64,000 nt of DNA from Rhizobium sp. (GCA_019739215.1 JAHHDR010000026.1:124001-188000), one strand, 5' to 3'; positions 18,945 through 28,881 are shown, counted from the first letter of the stretch. The notes: generated from the sequence alone by a model not told the origin. Translations and numbers: made by a program.

Positions 18945-20864
18945 TCATTGCGGATTTGGTGGCGATCTGCTCGCGGCGAGCATCACCCGGACATCGTCGC
19001 CCGAAAGCCGCTTGCGCGCCAACAGCTCGGTGGCGACGATCTCGACGCTCGACTTCAAGTCCACAATGATTGACCTTGCGCGCTCAAACTGCCCGCGGAC
19101 AGTCTCGTCGATCTGCTGCCACGCGACCGGGTTGAGCTGACGCATCGCGCGGAGATCGCGCGGTCCCTGCCCCACTTCCGAAGTCAACGTGAACCCCATC
19201 CCGAGTTGGCAATGGACGATAGTCGTCAGATCGGTTGCGGTCGCGAGGTCGGAGCCTTCCAATCCCCCAGCACCGTCTACAAACGACCCGAGCAAGACTT
19301 CTTCGGCTGCGATGCCGCCCATCAGCATCGCGATCTCGTCGAGCAGCTCTTGACGACCTCGTGGCACCCCGCGCGGAGACTCGAACCTGGCCTGACCGAC
19401 CGATCTCGACGAACTACCCGAGAGGACGAACTCGGAGATCGAGACCGAAACCAACGTGCGGACGCAGAGTTCTAGCCCAATGACCGCGTGGCCGGCCTCA
19501 TGGATAGCGTTGCGTTTGAGTTCGTCGCCGTCGATACGGCGCGTAGCCGGCATGGAAGTGCGGAGCAACTCCGATGTCGGGTCCCTGCGTCCGCGTCGGG
19601 CGAGTCGCTTGACGTCTCTCGCCACCATCTCGATGTCCGCGCCGCTCATGCCTTCGGAGACGTCGTCGAACCAATCGAGGTCTTCGGGCGGCGCGCAAGG
19701 CAAGAGGTGGAAGGCAAGGATCGCGCGGCGCTCCAGCGCGTCGGGAAGTCCGACATGGAACACGCGTTCCAACCTGCCGGGTCGCAATACCGCCGGATCG
19801 ACGACGAAGACGTCGTTCGTAGCGCCGAGTACAACCACGCCCTCCCGGCCGTCGCTTCCATCCAAGACCTCTAGCAAACCGTTGATGGCCTGCCGCATAT
19901 AGGCTTCGTTGTCTCCAGACTGTTGCGCCCGGTCGCCGACGGCATCGATTTCGTCGATGAAGACAAGGCTGGGCGGCTTCTTGGCGGCGTCCGCGAAGAC
20001 CTGGTGCATAGCCTTGAGGTAGTCACCCAGGTGGCCTTTAGCTTGCCATTTCGCCGCCGATGTCGGAATGAACCGCATGCCGCACGCTTCGGCGATGGCA
20101 CGGGCGAGCCTTGTCTTGCCCGTGCCCGGAGGCCCGGTGACAACCGCTCCTCTGTCGACTTCCCTCCACTGCAGGACCCCTTCCCTCCACAATCCGATGT
20201 CTTCGGCCATCGCCGCAGCCCAGGATTTGATCTCGGCGTGGCCGACAATCTCATCCATCTTCGAGAGATCGACCCGCGGCGGAGGCGTCTCCTCCACCCC
20301 GGCCACCCCGTCGTCGGCCGGAACCTCGCGCAGCCTGCGCATGGCGCTTCGGAACGGACGTCCGACTCCCATCGCGGCCTTGATGTCCTGGAACGGCAGC
20401 CTTGCCAGATACTCGGCGTCGGCCTCCGTCATCTCGTCGATGCCGCAGTTCAGGGCGGCGACGAGGAAGTGCTCGGCTGTCGGCTCGGGAATTTCGGCGT
20501 AGACGTCCGTCGCCAGCGCCAGCGAGCGGGGCAACTCGCATCGCTCCGTGAGGAAAACGACCGTCCTATCGGCAGCCGCCAGATGCTCGAGGTCGCTCTT
20601 GGATGGGCTGTCCTTGCCGCCCGTGTAATACTCGACCCGCCATCTATCGAATTCCAAATCGCCGGAGGGCTGGTCGTCCTTGAGGAGAAGAAAGGCGGCG
20701 TCGTGATAGATGACGGGATCGGCTGTCGGCGGCACGACCAACACGGCAACGAAGGCGTGGTTTTCCGCCTTGAGATGATGACGAAGCACGGACCGGATGC
20801 CGAATTTGGCGACCTCGGCCAGCATGTAGGGTTTCATTTTTGGTCGGAGGGGGACGTAACCCAT
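18945..20864 (-). CDS. FtsH-like AAA+ ATPase/zinc metallopeptidase without membrane segment
   Basis: 639 residues from ATG 20864, 8 nt after GAGGA. Residues 1-200 have no recognised domain and no transmembrane helices. An AAA+ module follows: GPPGTGKT (about 244-251), SLVFIDEIDAVGDRAQ (Walker B), GATNDVFVVDPAVLRPGR (sensor 1 and Arg finger). The M41 peptidase part has HEAGH (about 455-459), and EGSDLATATD supplies the third zinc ligand Asp. It should unfold and degrade proteins in an ATP-dependent way, but in the cytoplasm. It lies 45 bp behind a TnsA-like gene under a promoter closely related to the tns operon promoter. Its target is unknown; transpososome or repressor processing is an inference. 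Confidence 0.8.
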   Translation of the reverse strand: MGYVPLRPKMKPYMLAEVAKFGIRSVLRHHLKAENHAFVAVLVVPPTADPVIYHDAAFLLLKDDQPSGDLEFDRWRVEYYTGGKDSPSKSDLEHLAAADRTVVFLTERCELPRSLALATDVYAEIPEPTAEHFLVAALNCGIDEMTEADAEYLARLPFQDIKAAMGVGRPFRSAMRRLREVPADDGVAGVEETPPPRVDLSKMDEIVGHAEIKSWAAAMAEDIGLWREGVLQWREVDRGAVVTGPPGTGKTRLARAIAEACGMRFIPTSAAKWQAKGHLGDYLKAMHQVFADAAKKPPSLVFIDEIDAVGDRAQQSGDNEAYMRQAINGLLEVLDGSDGREGVVVLGATNDVFVVDPAVLRPGRLERVFHVGLPDALERRAILAFHLLPCAPPEDLDWFDDVSEGMSGADIEMVARDVKRLARRGRRDPTSELLRTSMPATRRIDGDELKRNAIHEAGHAVIGLELCVRTLVSVSISEFVLSGSSSRSVGQARFESPRGVPRGRQELLDEIAMLMGGIAAEEVLLGSFVDGAGGLEGSDLATATDLTTIVHCQLGMGFTLTSEVGQGPRDLRAMRQLNPVAWQQIDETVRGQFERARSIIVDLKSSVEIVATELLARKRLSGDDVRVMLAASRSPPNPQ

Positions 20865-20909
20865 TGGATAGTTCCTCAAGAGATGGCGTGGATGGCGGGG
20901 TCCTGGACG

Positions 20910-21536
20910 TCAGGTCCTTATCCACCGCACCATCGTTTCCGGCCCGATCTCCCCCTCGTCCAAGTCGACCTCCAAGAACTCGCGCAGGATGAGCGACGCC
21001 ACCGCCGCCATGGGCTTGCTCTCGCGGACCATCTGCAGGCAGTCCATCAGCGTCAGGCTACCGTGCTCGGTCAGCGCCGCCTGCAGCCGTACCCGGTCTC
21101 CGAGGCTGCACTCATGGTCTCCGTATCGGAGAAGATCACGCGCGTTCCGATAACGGTGGCCCTCGTACATCTCGTCAGCCGACGGTCTGCGGTACTTCCA
21201 TCCCGTGGCTTCGGCGGCGGCTTGAACGGCTTCCACCGAAACCCTCGTCGATCGATCCGGGGCGTCGAAGAGCGCGGCTTCGCCGTCGGATGTGAACACG
21301 GCGAAGTCGACGATATGGTGCGCGTCACCGATCTGGAGCTCGGTCGGCATGCAAATCCAGGAGGAGACTGACGGATTGACGTCGAGGAGGCAGGCAAGAT
21401 CGCGGGATACGCGAGACCGGAAGAGCCGACGGCCTTCGCATTTCACGGTCGCCGTCGGCGCGAAGTATTTGACGGCCGCTCGACCTCGTGCGGTGTTGAC
21501 GACCGATTTCTGTTCGATGCCCATGCATAACCCCAT
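20910..21536 (-). CDS. TnsA-like protein with degenerate nuclease site
   Basis: 208 residues; a second ATG at 21524 (MGIEQKS) may be the real start. The middle reads FRSRVSRDLACLLDVNPSVSSW...HHIVDFAVFTSDGEAALFDAPD, which follows the TnsA catalytic-domain pattern (helix, P-x-V, strand with D-F-x-V, next strand) but has ALFDAPD where an active TnsA has a Q-x-K motif. The C-terminal third is a helical/wHTH region. By eye it resembles the transposon's own TnsA-like protein (55461-56214). First gene of the operon with the FtsH-like gene; SOS-type promoter upstream. An inactive structural or regulatory TnsA paralogue is my reading. Confidence 0.6.
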   Translation of the reverse strand: MGLCMGIEQKSVVNTARGRAAVKYFAPTATVKCEGRRLFRSRVSRDLACLLDVNPSVSSWICMPTELQIGDAHHIVDFAVFTSDGEAALFDAPDRSTRVSVEAVQAAAEATGWKYRRPSADEMYEGHRYRNARDLLRYGDHECSLGDRVRLQAALTEHGSLTLMDCLQMVRESKPMAAVASLILREFLEVDLDEGEIGPETMVRWIRT

Positions 21537-21625
21537 ACATAACGCGGATTATCGACGGCCGCGGAAAGCGGCGGCGAGCTATCACCGTATTCGTATGGAG
21601 CGCAGGGCCGTTTTCAGCATGGATC

Positions 21626-21657
21626 GAACAAATAGTGAACAATACGGGCAATGTCAA
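21626..21657 (-). promoter_or_regulatory. Promoter with LexA-type box upstream of the TnsA-like/FtsH-like operon
   Basis: On the minus strand: -35 TTGACA (21657-21652), 17-bp spacer, -10 TATTTG (21634-21629). A GTTC-ACTATTT-GTTC direct repeat (21640-21626; GAAC-N7-GAAC on plus) overlaps the -10. GTTC-N7-GTTC is the established LexA site of alphaproteobacteria. The same arrangement occurs before the tns operon (56728-56758). Confidence 0.75.
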
Positions 21658-21811
21658 CGGGGAGACGCGGCAAAGTTGCAACTTTCTCCCAAACGTCCTG
21701 GGTGACGACATCGAAGGCCTGTGGCGTATTGCGATCTATCGCCGCAAATTTCCGTGAATCCCCTTCCCAAGGTCACCGTGCCATGTCAATCATGAAAGCG
21801 ATGAAAAACCC

Positions 21812-22254
21812 ATGTCCGCACTCCTGCGCGTCCTGTCGCTGTTCGCCATGCTCGGGATGCTGATACGCTCCCGTGAGCACGGTCGCGGCCGAGTACGCAA
21901 TGGCCGACATGTCGGTGAAGGCCTCCGAGCAGATGGCAGGCATGCAGGGCGATATGCCGTGCTGTCCCCGACGAGAAGCCAGTCAAGCCGGACTGCGACA
22001 AGGGTTGCCCCTTCGTCATCATCTGCTCAACCTCGGCCCCCCTCGCATTGCTGAAGGCCGATTGGACCTCCGCGCCTCGCACTCGTGGACCGGACCATGT
22101 CTACGGCGAACAGAGTTCCCGCGCGCCTCAGTTCGCTCGCCGCCGAACCTCCGGCAACGACCTCCCAAAGCCTGATTTTCACATCGATTCCGACGACGAC
22201 GCTGACCGCGGCTTCCGCCTCGGGCAAGAGCGACCCGCTATCAACAAGGCAGGA
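21812..22254 (+). pseudogene. Remnant of a small secreted Cys-containing protein
   Basis: Three frames give successive pieces of one plausible protein: MSALLRVLSLFAMLGMLI (signal peptide), PVSTVAAEYAMADMSVKASE and QMAGMQGDMPCCP, then DEKPVKPDCDKGCPFVIICS and TSAPLALLKADWTSA, then a further shift to VDRTMSTANRVPARLSSLAAEPP. At least three single-base indels (near 21868, 21966 and 22070) separate them. It looks like the small exported Cys-rich protein often found ahead of Cus-type copper efflux genes; the link to copper is an inference from position. Confidence 0.55.
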
Positions 22255-22282
22255 CCATGTCCGCCAGCATGAGATGTGAAAC

Positions 22283-22686
22283 CATGAACACCATTCTCTC
22301 GACCGCGAGGATCGTCCCTCGCCACCCTTCTCCTTTCCGCCTCCGTCCTTCCGGTGTTCGCCGGAGCCGCCGACTATGAGTTCCAGCCCGTGAAGACCGA
22401 ACTGCCGGCCGGGCCGGAATCTGAGTTCGCCGTGAAGATCGTCGACAAGCGCACGGGCAAGCCCGTTCCCGACGCCGTGATCTTCGAAACCCGTCTCGAC
22501 ATGGCTCCGGACGGCATGGAGGCTATGACCTCCAAGGTCGACGCCCTTCCAACCACCGAGCCGGGCGTCTACAGATTCAAACTGAATCTCAGCATGGCCG
22601 GAGGCTGGCGCTTCAAGATGGCCGCCAAAATCCAGGGCGAGGAGGAGACCGCCCAGGGCGAAGTCATCCTCAAGGCCGCGGACTGA
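22283..22686 (+). pseudogene. FixH/YtkA-like periplasmic protein, 5' end frameshifted
   Basis: From 22354 an intact frame encodes YEFQPVKTELPAGPESEFAVKIVDKRTGKPVPDAVIFETRLDM..., an immunoglobulin-like YtkA/FixH domain of about 100 residues. A signal peptide is readable partly in another frame: MNTILSTAR from ATG 22283, then SLATLLLSASVLPVFAGAADYE after a one-base change near 22325. Downstream translation could still start at the GTG 22354 but would lack the export signal. The gene sits between the Cys-rich remnant and cusB, so periplasmic copper handling is plausible. Confidence 0.65.
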
Positions 22687-22802
22687 CCATGGTGCGCGCG
22701 CAATCCTGATCACCCTCTCCCTCGCCGCCGCGGGCGCGGGAGGATACCTCGTCGGGCTCCGGTGAAGGCTGTCCGATCGACCCCGCCGACGTCCTTGCCG
22801 CA

Positions 22803-24113
22803 GTGGCTGCCGCCCGAGTGGATCGGAGGCTGCCGGTGAGAAGCCGGATGGCACGGGTCCGGATCGTCTACTACAGGCATCCGGACGGGAAACCCGAATA
22901 TTCCGGAGCGCCCAAGAAGACATCGGGCGGGCGCGACTTCGCGCCCGTCCGCGAGAGCGAGGACGTGACCTTCGCCGACCTGGAAAAGGGGAGGGAAAAG
23001 ACGGAACCGACCGCCGTTCCGAGCGAGCGCAAGGTCAAGTACTACCGCAATCCCATGGGGTTGCCGGACACCTCGCCCGAGCCCAAGAAAGATTCCATGG
23101 GGATGGACTACATCCCCGTGTTCGAAGGCGAGGCCGACGACAGCGGCACCGTGAAGGTGTCGCCCGGCAAGCTCCAGCGGACGGGCGTCCGTTCGGTCGA
23201 AGCTACCCTTTCTCCGATCATTCGCCGTCTCCGCGTTCCCGGCACGGTGGTCCTTGATGAGCGGCGCGTCAGAATGGTCGCGATGCGCACCGACGCCTTC
23301 GTGGAATCGGTGGCGGACGTGACCACCGGAGACAGGGTCCGGGAAGGCCAGCCGCTCTTCCAGTTCTTCTCGAAGGACATCGCCGCGGCCGCAGCCGAAC
23401 TCGTGACCCAACAGGAGACGTCGGCCAAGGGCGGCGCGCTCAAGCTCCGCAATTTCGGCCTCTCCGACGACGTGATCGAGGGCATGCGGCGCAGCCGGAA
23501 GGTTCCCGACAGGCTCGACTTCGACGCGCCCGTTTCCGGCGTTGTCCTCGAGCGGATCGCAATGCCGGGTATGATGGCCGAGACCGGACAGACCCTGTTC
23601 AGGATCGCCGACACCTCCAAAATATGGGTGGTCGCCGAGGTGCCGGAGAGCCAGCTCGACGCCGTCGCCGACGGCGCGAAGGCGATCGTCACCGTCAGAA
23701 GCCTGCCGGGCCGGACGTTCACCGGGACGGTGGCGGTCGTCTACCCGGAAATCCGGATGGAGACGAGAACAGCCAAGGTCCGCATCGAACTCGACAACAC
23801 GGACGGCGCGCTGCTCGCCAACATGTTCGCCGACGTCGCCATCGAAGGCGGCAAGGCCCAGCCCGTGGTCACTGTACCGGATACCGCCGTCATCGACACG
23901 GGCGATCACCAGGTCGTGTTCCTCGACCTCGGCGACGGGCGCTTCGAACCGCGAAACGTCAAGACGGGTCTGCGCGGCGACGGCAAGGTGGAGATCGCCG
24001 AGGGCGTGAAGGCGGGCGACCGCGTCGTCGTCGCCGCCAACTTCCTCCTCGATGCCGAGAGCAATCTGACCTCCGCCCTCAACGCCATGACGCCGCCGGA
24101 GACCAAGCCATGA
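22803..24113 (+). CDS. cusB: CusB-like RND periplasmic adaptor, N-terminus disrupted
   Basis: Membrane-fusion protein of a copper/silver RND efflux pump. Residues about 75-105 form the heavy-metal-binding domain (VKYYRNPMGLPDTSPEPKKDSMGMDYIPV), preceded by a second, more degenerate copy (IVYYRHPDGKPEYSGAPKKT). The barrel-sandwich and beta-barrel domains follow (MRTDAFVESV..., DFDAPVSGVVLERIAMPG, KIWVVAEVPESQLDAV). A likely membrane anchor (AILITLSLAAAGAGGYLVGL) is encoded from about 22689, but in another frame; at least two indels separate it from the body. The stop overlaps the cusA ATG. Confidence 0.82.
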   Translation: MAAARVDRRLPVRSRMARVRIVYYRHPDGKPEYSGAPKKTSGGRDFAPVRESEDVTFADLEKGREKTEPTAVPSERKVKYYRNPMGLPDTSPEPKKDSMGMDYIPVFEGEADDSGTVKVSPGKLQRTGVRSVEATLSPIIRRLRVPGTVVLDERRVRMVAMRTDAFVESVADVTTGDRVREGQPLFQFFSKDIAAAAAELVTQQETSAKGGALKLRNFGLSDDVIEGMRRSRKVPDRLDFDAPVSGVVLERIAMPGMMAETGQTLFRIADTSKIWVVAEVPESQLDAVADGAKAIVTVRSLPGRTFTGTVAVVYPEIRMETRTAKVRIELDNTDGALLANMFADVAIEGGKAQPVVTVPDTAVIDTGDHQVVFLDLGDGRFEPRNVKTGLRGDGKVEIAEGVKAGDRVVVAANFLLDAESNLTSALNAMTPPETKP

Positions 24114-27100
24114 TCGCCAACCTCATCGCCTGGTCCGCGCGCAACCTGCTCCTCGTCATCGTCGGCGCTAGCCTCGCGGTCGCAGGCGGCCTTTACTCGC
24201 TCCGCAGTCTTCCCCTCGACGCGATCCCCGATTTGTCCGATGTCCAAGTGATCGTGTTCACGGACTATCCTGGCCAGGCTCCGCAGGTGGTCGAAGACCA
24301 GGTTACCTATCCCCTGACCACGTCCATGCTGACGGTGCCCAAGTCCAAGGTCGTCCGCGGCTTCTCCTTCTTCGGTGTCTCCTTCGTCTACGTGATCTTC
24401 GACGACGGCACCGATCCCTACTGGGCGCGGAGCCGGGTGCTCGAATACTTGAATGCCGCCGCGAGCAAGCTGCCGCAAGGCGTGACACCCACCCTCGGGC
24501 CGGACGCGACGGGTGTCGGTTGGGTCTACCAATATGCGGTCGTCGCCAAGGAGTTGTCGCTCGCGGAACTCAGATCGCTTCAGGACTGGGTCGTGCGTTT
24601 CGCCGTCTCGAAGACCCCGGGTGTCGCCGAAGTCGCGAGCGTCGGTGGTTTCGTGAAGCAGTATTCCATCGTCGTCGATCCCGTCCGCCTCAAGGCGCAA
24701 GGCGTCTCGCTGCAGGATATCGCCGCCGCCGTCCGCTCAAGCAATCGCGACGTCGGCGGACGAACCGTCGAACTCTCGGAATTCGAGTTCATGGTCCGTG
24801 GCCGGGGCTACCTCAAGGGTGCCCAGGACATTGAGAGCATCGGGCTCAAGAGCCAAGACGGCGTGTCGCTCCTGCTCTCGGATGTCGCCAAGGTGGAGGT
24901 GGTCGGCGACGAGCGTCGGGGCATCGCCGAGCTGAACGGCGACGGCGAGGTCGCGAGCGGTATCGTCCTACAGCGCTTCGGAGAGAACGCGCTCACGGTC
25001 ATCGAAAACGCCAAGAAGAATCTCGAAATGGCCGAGAAGAGCCTGCCCGGCGACGCGAAGATCGTCACGGTCTACGACCGTTCCCGCCTGATCGAAGCGG
25101 CGATCGAAACCCTCAAGTCGACGCTGGTCGAGGAGTCCATCGTAGTCGCACTCGTCACCGTCGTCTTCCTTTTGCATGTCCGAAGCGCGCTGGTCGCGAT
25201 CATCATGCTTCCGGTCGGCATCCTGATGGCCTTCATCGCGATGCGGTTGCTCGGGCTCGGCTCCAACATCATGAGCCTCGGCGGGATCGCCATCGCCATC
25301 GGCGCGATGATCGACGCGGCCATCGTCATGATCGAGAACGCCCACAAGCACCTCGAGCGAGCTCCGCCCGACAAGCCGAGGACAGAAGTGCTCATTGAGG
25401 CCGCTTCCGAAGTCGGCCCGGCCTTGTTCTTCAGCCTGCTGATCATCACGGTGTCCTTCCTTCCCATCTTCACCCTGGAATCGCAGGAAGGGAGGCTGTT
25501 CGGGCCGCTCGCATTCACCAAGACCTTCGCGATGGCCGCCGCCGCCGTGCTTTCGGTGACGCTGGTCCCGGCGCTGATGGTGATCTTCGTGCGCGGCCGG
25601 ATCGTTCCCGAACATCGGAACCCTGTGAACCGCATCCTCATTTGGTTCTACCGTCCGATCATCTCAGGGGTGCTCAAGGCCAGGACGCTGACGATCCTTC
25701 TGGCATTGGGCATGCTCGCAGCCACCGCTTGGCCCGCGCGCCAGATCGGCAGCGAGTTCATGCCCACTCTGAACGAAGGCACATTGATGTTCATGCCGAC
25801 CACCTTGCCGGGCCTCTCCGTCACCAAGGCGGCCGAGCTACTGCAGACGCAGGACCGCATCATCAAATCGTTCCCCGAAGTCGAGACAGTGTTCGGAAAG
25901 GCCGGCCGCGCGCTGACCGCGACCGACCCCGCGCCGACCGAAATGTTCGAGACGATCATCACGCTCAAGCCCAAGGAGCAGTGGCGGCCCGGTGTGACCG
26001 TCGACAGCCTCAAGCAGGAGATGGACGCGGCGCTCCAGTTCCCGGGAGTGTCCAACGCCTGGACAATGCCGATCCGGGCGCGCATCGACATGCTCTCGAC
26101 GGGTATCCGCACCCCTGTCGGGGTCAAGGTGTTCGGCACCGACCTCAAGGAGATGGAGAAGATCGCCCGCGAGATCGAGGCGACCCTCAAGACGGTGCCG
26201 GGCACATCGTCGGCCTATGCCGAGCGCGTTATCGGCGGCTATTACCTCGACATCGTCCCTGACCGCGTTGCGCTGGCGAGGTATGGCTTGAGCGTCGACG
26301 CCGTCCAGGACGTCATCGCGATGGCGCTCGGATCGGAGGACCATCACCTCCACCGTAGAGGGTCGCGAGCGCTACAGCGTCGCCATCCGCTATCCGCGCG
26401 CATACCGCAGCGATCCGCAGTCGATCGCGGAGAATGTCCAAGTGTCGCTTCCCGGTGGCGGGCACGGTGCCGCTCGGCGAGGTGGCGAAGGTCGAACTCA
26501 CACGGGGGGCGACGTCGATCCGGACAGAGAACGGACAGGCTGGCGGTCTACATCTTCGTCGATATCGCGGGGCGCGATCTGGGCGGATACGTCTCTGATG
26601 CGCAGAGGGCCGTCGCCGAGCGGGGTGTCGATGCCGCCGGGCTATTCCGTCGCCTGGAGCGGCCAGTTCGAATATCTCGAGCGGGCAAAGGCGCGGCTGG
26701 CGATCGTCGTGCCTCTGACGCTCGCCCTCATCTTACTGCTGCTTTACCTCAATTTCGGCAGGCTGACCGAGACGCTGATCGTGATGCTGTCGTTGCCCTT
26801 CGCGCTGGTCGGCGGCATCTGGTTGATGTGGTGGCTTGGGTTCAACGCGTCCGTGGCAGTCGCCGTCGGCTTCATCGCTTTGGCGGGCGTTGCGGCCGAG
26901 ACGGGGGTGATTCATGCTGATTTACCTCGACCAAGCGCTCCGGAGAGCAGCGGGGAAATCTGCGAGCGGGATGGCCGCCACTTCGGCCGCGCCGATCTCA
27001 ACAGGGCCATCATGGTGGGCGCGGTCGAGCGAGTCCGGCCCAAGATGATGACGGTCGTCGCCATCATGGCGGGTCTCCTTCCCATCCTCTGGAGCACGGG

Positions 27101-27290
27101 CACAGGATCGGAGATCATGCAGAGGATCGCCGTACCGATGATCGGCGGCATGGTCTCGTCTACCTTGCTGACCCTGATCGTCATCCCCGCCGTCTACGGC
27201 ATCGTCAAAGGCTTCGGTCTCAGGAAGACCGGAAGAAATCAACCAACTGCGCCGGAGATCGTTTCCAGGCAGGCATTGAAAGGAGCATGA
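24110..27290 (+). pseudogene. cusA: CusA-like heavy-metal RND efflux pump, several frameshifts
   Basis: Proton-driven inner-membrane pump of the HME-RND family. The first 740 residues are continuous: MIANLIAWSARNLLLVIVG, DLSDVQVIVFTDYPGQAPQVVEDQV, GAMIDAAIVMIENAHKHLE (proton-relay helix) and the Met-rich periplasmic domain. After ALGSE (near 26340) the expected protein hops between frames: TITSTVEGRERYSVAIRYPRAY, then VPLGEVAKVELTRGATSIRTENGQ, then AVYIFVDIAGRDLGGYVSDAQ, then VSMPPGYSVAWSGQFEYLERAK, then LIYLDQAL near 26930. About five single-base indels in 600 bp break the gene as sequenced. Amino-acid conservation between indels is high. Confidence 0.85.
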
Positions 27291-27292
27291 AC

Positions 27293-27748
27293 ATGAAACG
27301 CAGAGAGTTCATCGCCTCATTGGCGGCCACTGTCACCCTTCCTGCGAGCCGGGTCTTCGCAGCAGCGGAACAGGACGTGTTCACCGTCTACAAGGACCCG
27401 AACTGCGGCTGCTGCTCGCTCTGGGCGGATGCCTACAAGAAGGCCGGATACCAGATCGAGATCGTCGAGGAGCGGGACCTGATATCCCTAAAGAAGAAGC
27501 TTGGCGTGCCGCTCGACATCCAGGGCTGCCACACCGCCGTCTACCGCAGGCAATTCCTCGAAGGCCACGTGCCGCTGGAGGCCGCCAGATTGCTCGAAAG
27601 CCGGACCGACCTCGCAGGTCTTGCCGTGCCGGGCATGCCCTCCGGATCGCTGGGCATGGGCGACGATCCATCGGCCTCCTATGACGTGATCGGCGTCAGC
27701 AAGAACGGCAAGACGTCGGTGTTTCTGGAGGTGCGTCCCAAAGCCTGA
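27293..27748 (+). CDS. DUF411 periplasmic metal-binding protein
   Basis: 151 residues from ATG 27293, well spaced from AAGGAG; an ATG at 27287 overlapping the cusA stop is possible. N-terminal export signal MKRREFIASLAATVTLPASRVFA, then VYKDPNCGCCSLWADAYKKAGYQI with the CGCC motif, and DIQGCHTAVYRRQFLEGHVP, both diagnostic of DUF411. Such proteins accompany Cus/Cop efflux systems and probably bind copper in the periplasm. Intact, in contrast to the frameshifted genes just upstream. Confidence 0.88.
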   Translation: MKRREFIASLAATVTLPASRVFAAAEQDVFTVYKDPNCGCCSLWADAYKKAGYQIEIVEERDLISLKKKLGVPLDIQGCHTAVYRRQFLEGHVPLEAARLLESRTDLAGLAVPGMPSGSLGMGDDPSASYDVIGVSKNGKTSVFLEVRPKA

Positions 27749-27810
27749 TCCCTGTCTCGGTTCGAGGGGGCGGCCGCAAGTCGGTCACGCTGCGCGGCTG
27801 CCAAATCGGC

Positions 27811-28881
27811 TCAGTGGCTGTGCCTATGGTGCAGGTCCGGGAAATGCGGGTGCGTGTGGCGCAGGGGTCCGTGCCGATGCCAATGAGAATGGGGCTCCGT
27901 GACTGGACCGTCATGATCGTGTCCATGATGCTCGTCGTGGACATGCATGTGCTCGTGCTCCAACGCTTCGTGCTCGTGCTCGTGTTCATGCCTCTCCGAT
28001 ACGTGCAACCATATGCCAAGAGCCATCAACCCTCCGGCCGCCACGAGCTGCAACGACAAGCCCTCACCGAAGATGAATAGAGAAGCCACTGCGCCGACGA
28101 AGGGCGCGGCCGAAAAGTAGGCCCCAGTGCGGGCGGTGCCGAGATGGCGCAAGCCCAGCATAAACAAGACCAGGCTTACCCCGATGCCCAGGAAGCCGAC
28201 AACCGCAGCCGAAACCACGAGCGAAGGTGCTGGAATGGCCGCGGCCATGGTCAGCGCCAGCATAGTGTTGGTGACCCCGGCAGCGATTCCCTTGATCATC
28301 GCGATCTGGACGGGGTCGGCTGACGAAAGTTTGCGGGTCAGGTTGTTGTCAATCCCCCAGGATAGGCACGCCCCTACGATCCAGAGGCTCCCCACACCCA
28401 CGGTTCCACCCGATCCGTTCCACGAGAGCACAACAGCGCCGAGAAGAATTGCGCCCGCACCGAGAAGAAGTCGTCTGTCGACATTCTCGCGGAATACCAA
28501 CCAGGCGATGGCCATCGTCGCCAACCCCTCGATGTTAAGCAGGAGGGAGGCCGTGGAACCCGCGGTCACCGAAAGTCCCATCATCATAAACAGCGGCCCC
28601 AAGACGCCTCCAAACAGGACGACGGCTAGCAACCAGGGGACATCGTGCATCCTGAGCGGTGCCTCGACCTCGTCGATTCCGAGGCCCCTGCGAGCGAAAT
28701 GAACTGCTGCCAGCCCGAGCCCGGCACCGAGGTACAGGATACCCGCGAGCAACCACGGATCAATGCCGCCTATGAGCAGTTTCGAAAGAGGAGCCGAGAG
28801 ACCGAAGAGAACGGCTGACCCGAGAGCAAAGGGAACTCCCGGCCAGAGGTGGCGGTGGTGGTCTGGATTTCTCACATTCAT
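27811..28881 (-). CDS. EamA/DMT-family transporter with His-rich C-terminal tail
   Basis: 356 residues: ten predicted helices in two EamA repeats (PFALGSAVLFGLSAPLSKLL...; SLWIVGACLSWGIDNNLTRKLSS...), then a tail of about 60 residues very rich in His, Asp and Glu (repeats such as HEHEHEALEHEHMHVHDEHHGHDHD). His-rich cytoplasmic tails are typical of metal exporters, so transport of a divalent metal or its complex is plausible here among copper and zinc genes; DMT members otherwise export metabolites. Opposite orientation to cusBA. Confidence 0.82.
   Translation of the reverse strand: MNVRNPDHHRHLWPGVPFALGSAVLFGLSAPLSKLLIGGIDPWLLAGILYLGAGLGLAAVHFARRGLGIDEVEAPLRMHDVPWLLAVVLFGGVLGPLFMMMGLSVTAGSTASLLLNIEGLATMAIAWLVFRENVDRRLLLGAGAILLGAVVLSWNGSGGTVGVGSLWIVGACLSWGIDNNLTRKLSSADPVQIAMIKGIAAGVTNTMLALTMAAAIPAPSLVVSAAVVGFLGIGVSLVLFMLGLRHLGTARTGAYFSAAPFVGAVASLFIFGEGLSLQLVAAGGLMALGIWLHVSERHEHEHEHEALEHEHMHVHDEHHGHDHDGPVTEPHSHWHRHGPLRHTHPHFPDLHHRHSH

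Noticed and set aside
18945..21660. The FtsH-like/TnsA-like pair as a separate nested transposon
   Set aside because: No inverted repeats or target duplication found around it and no second tnsB or tnsC.
23624..24109. Long N-terminal extension of the cusA reading frame
   Set aside because: It is the out-of-frame shadow of cusB; the Arg-rich translation has no domain, and CusA starts MIANLIAWSARN at 24110.
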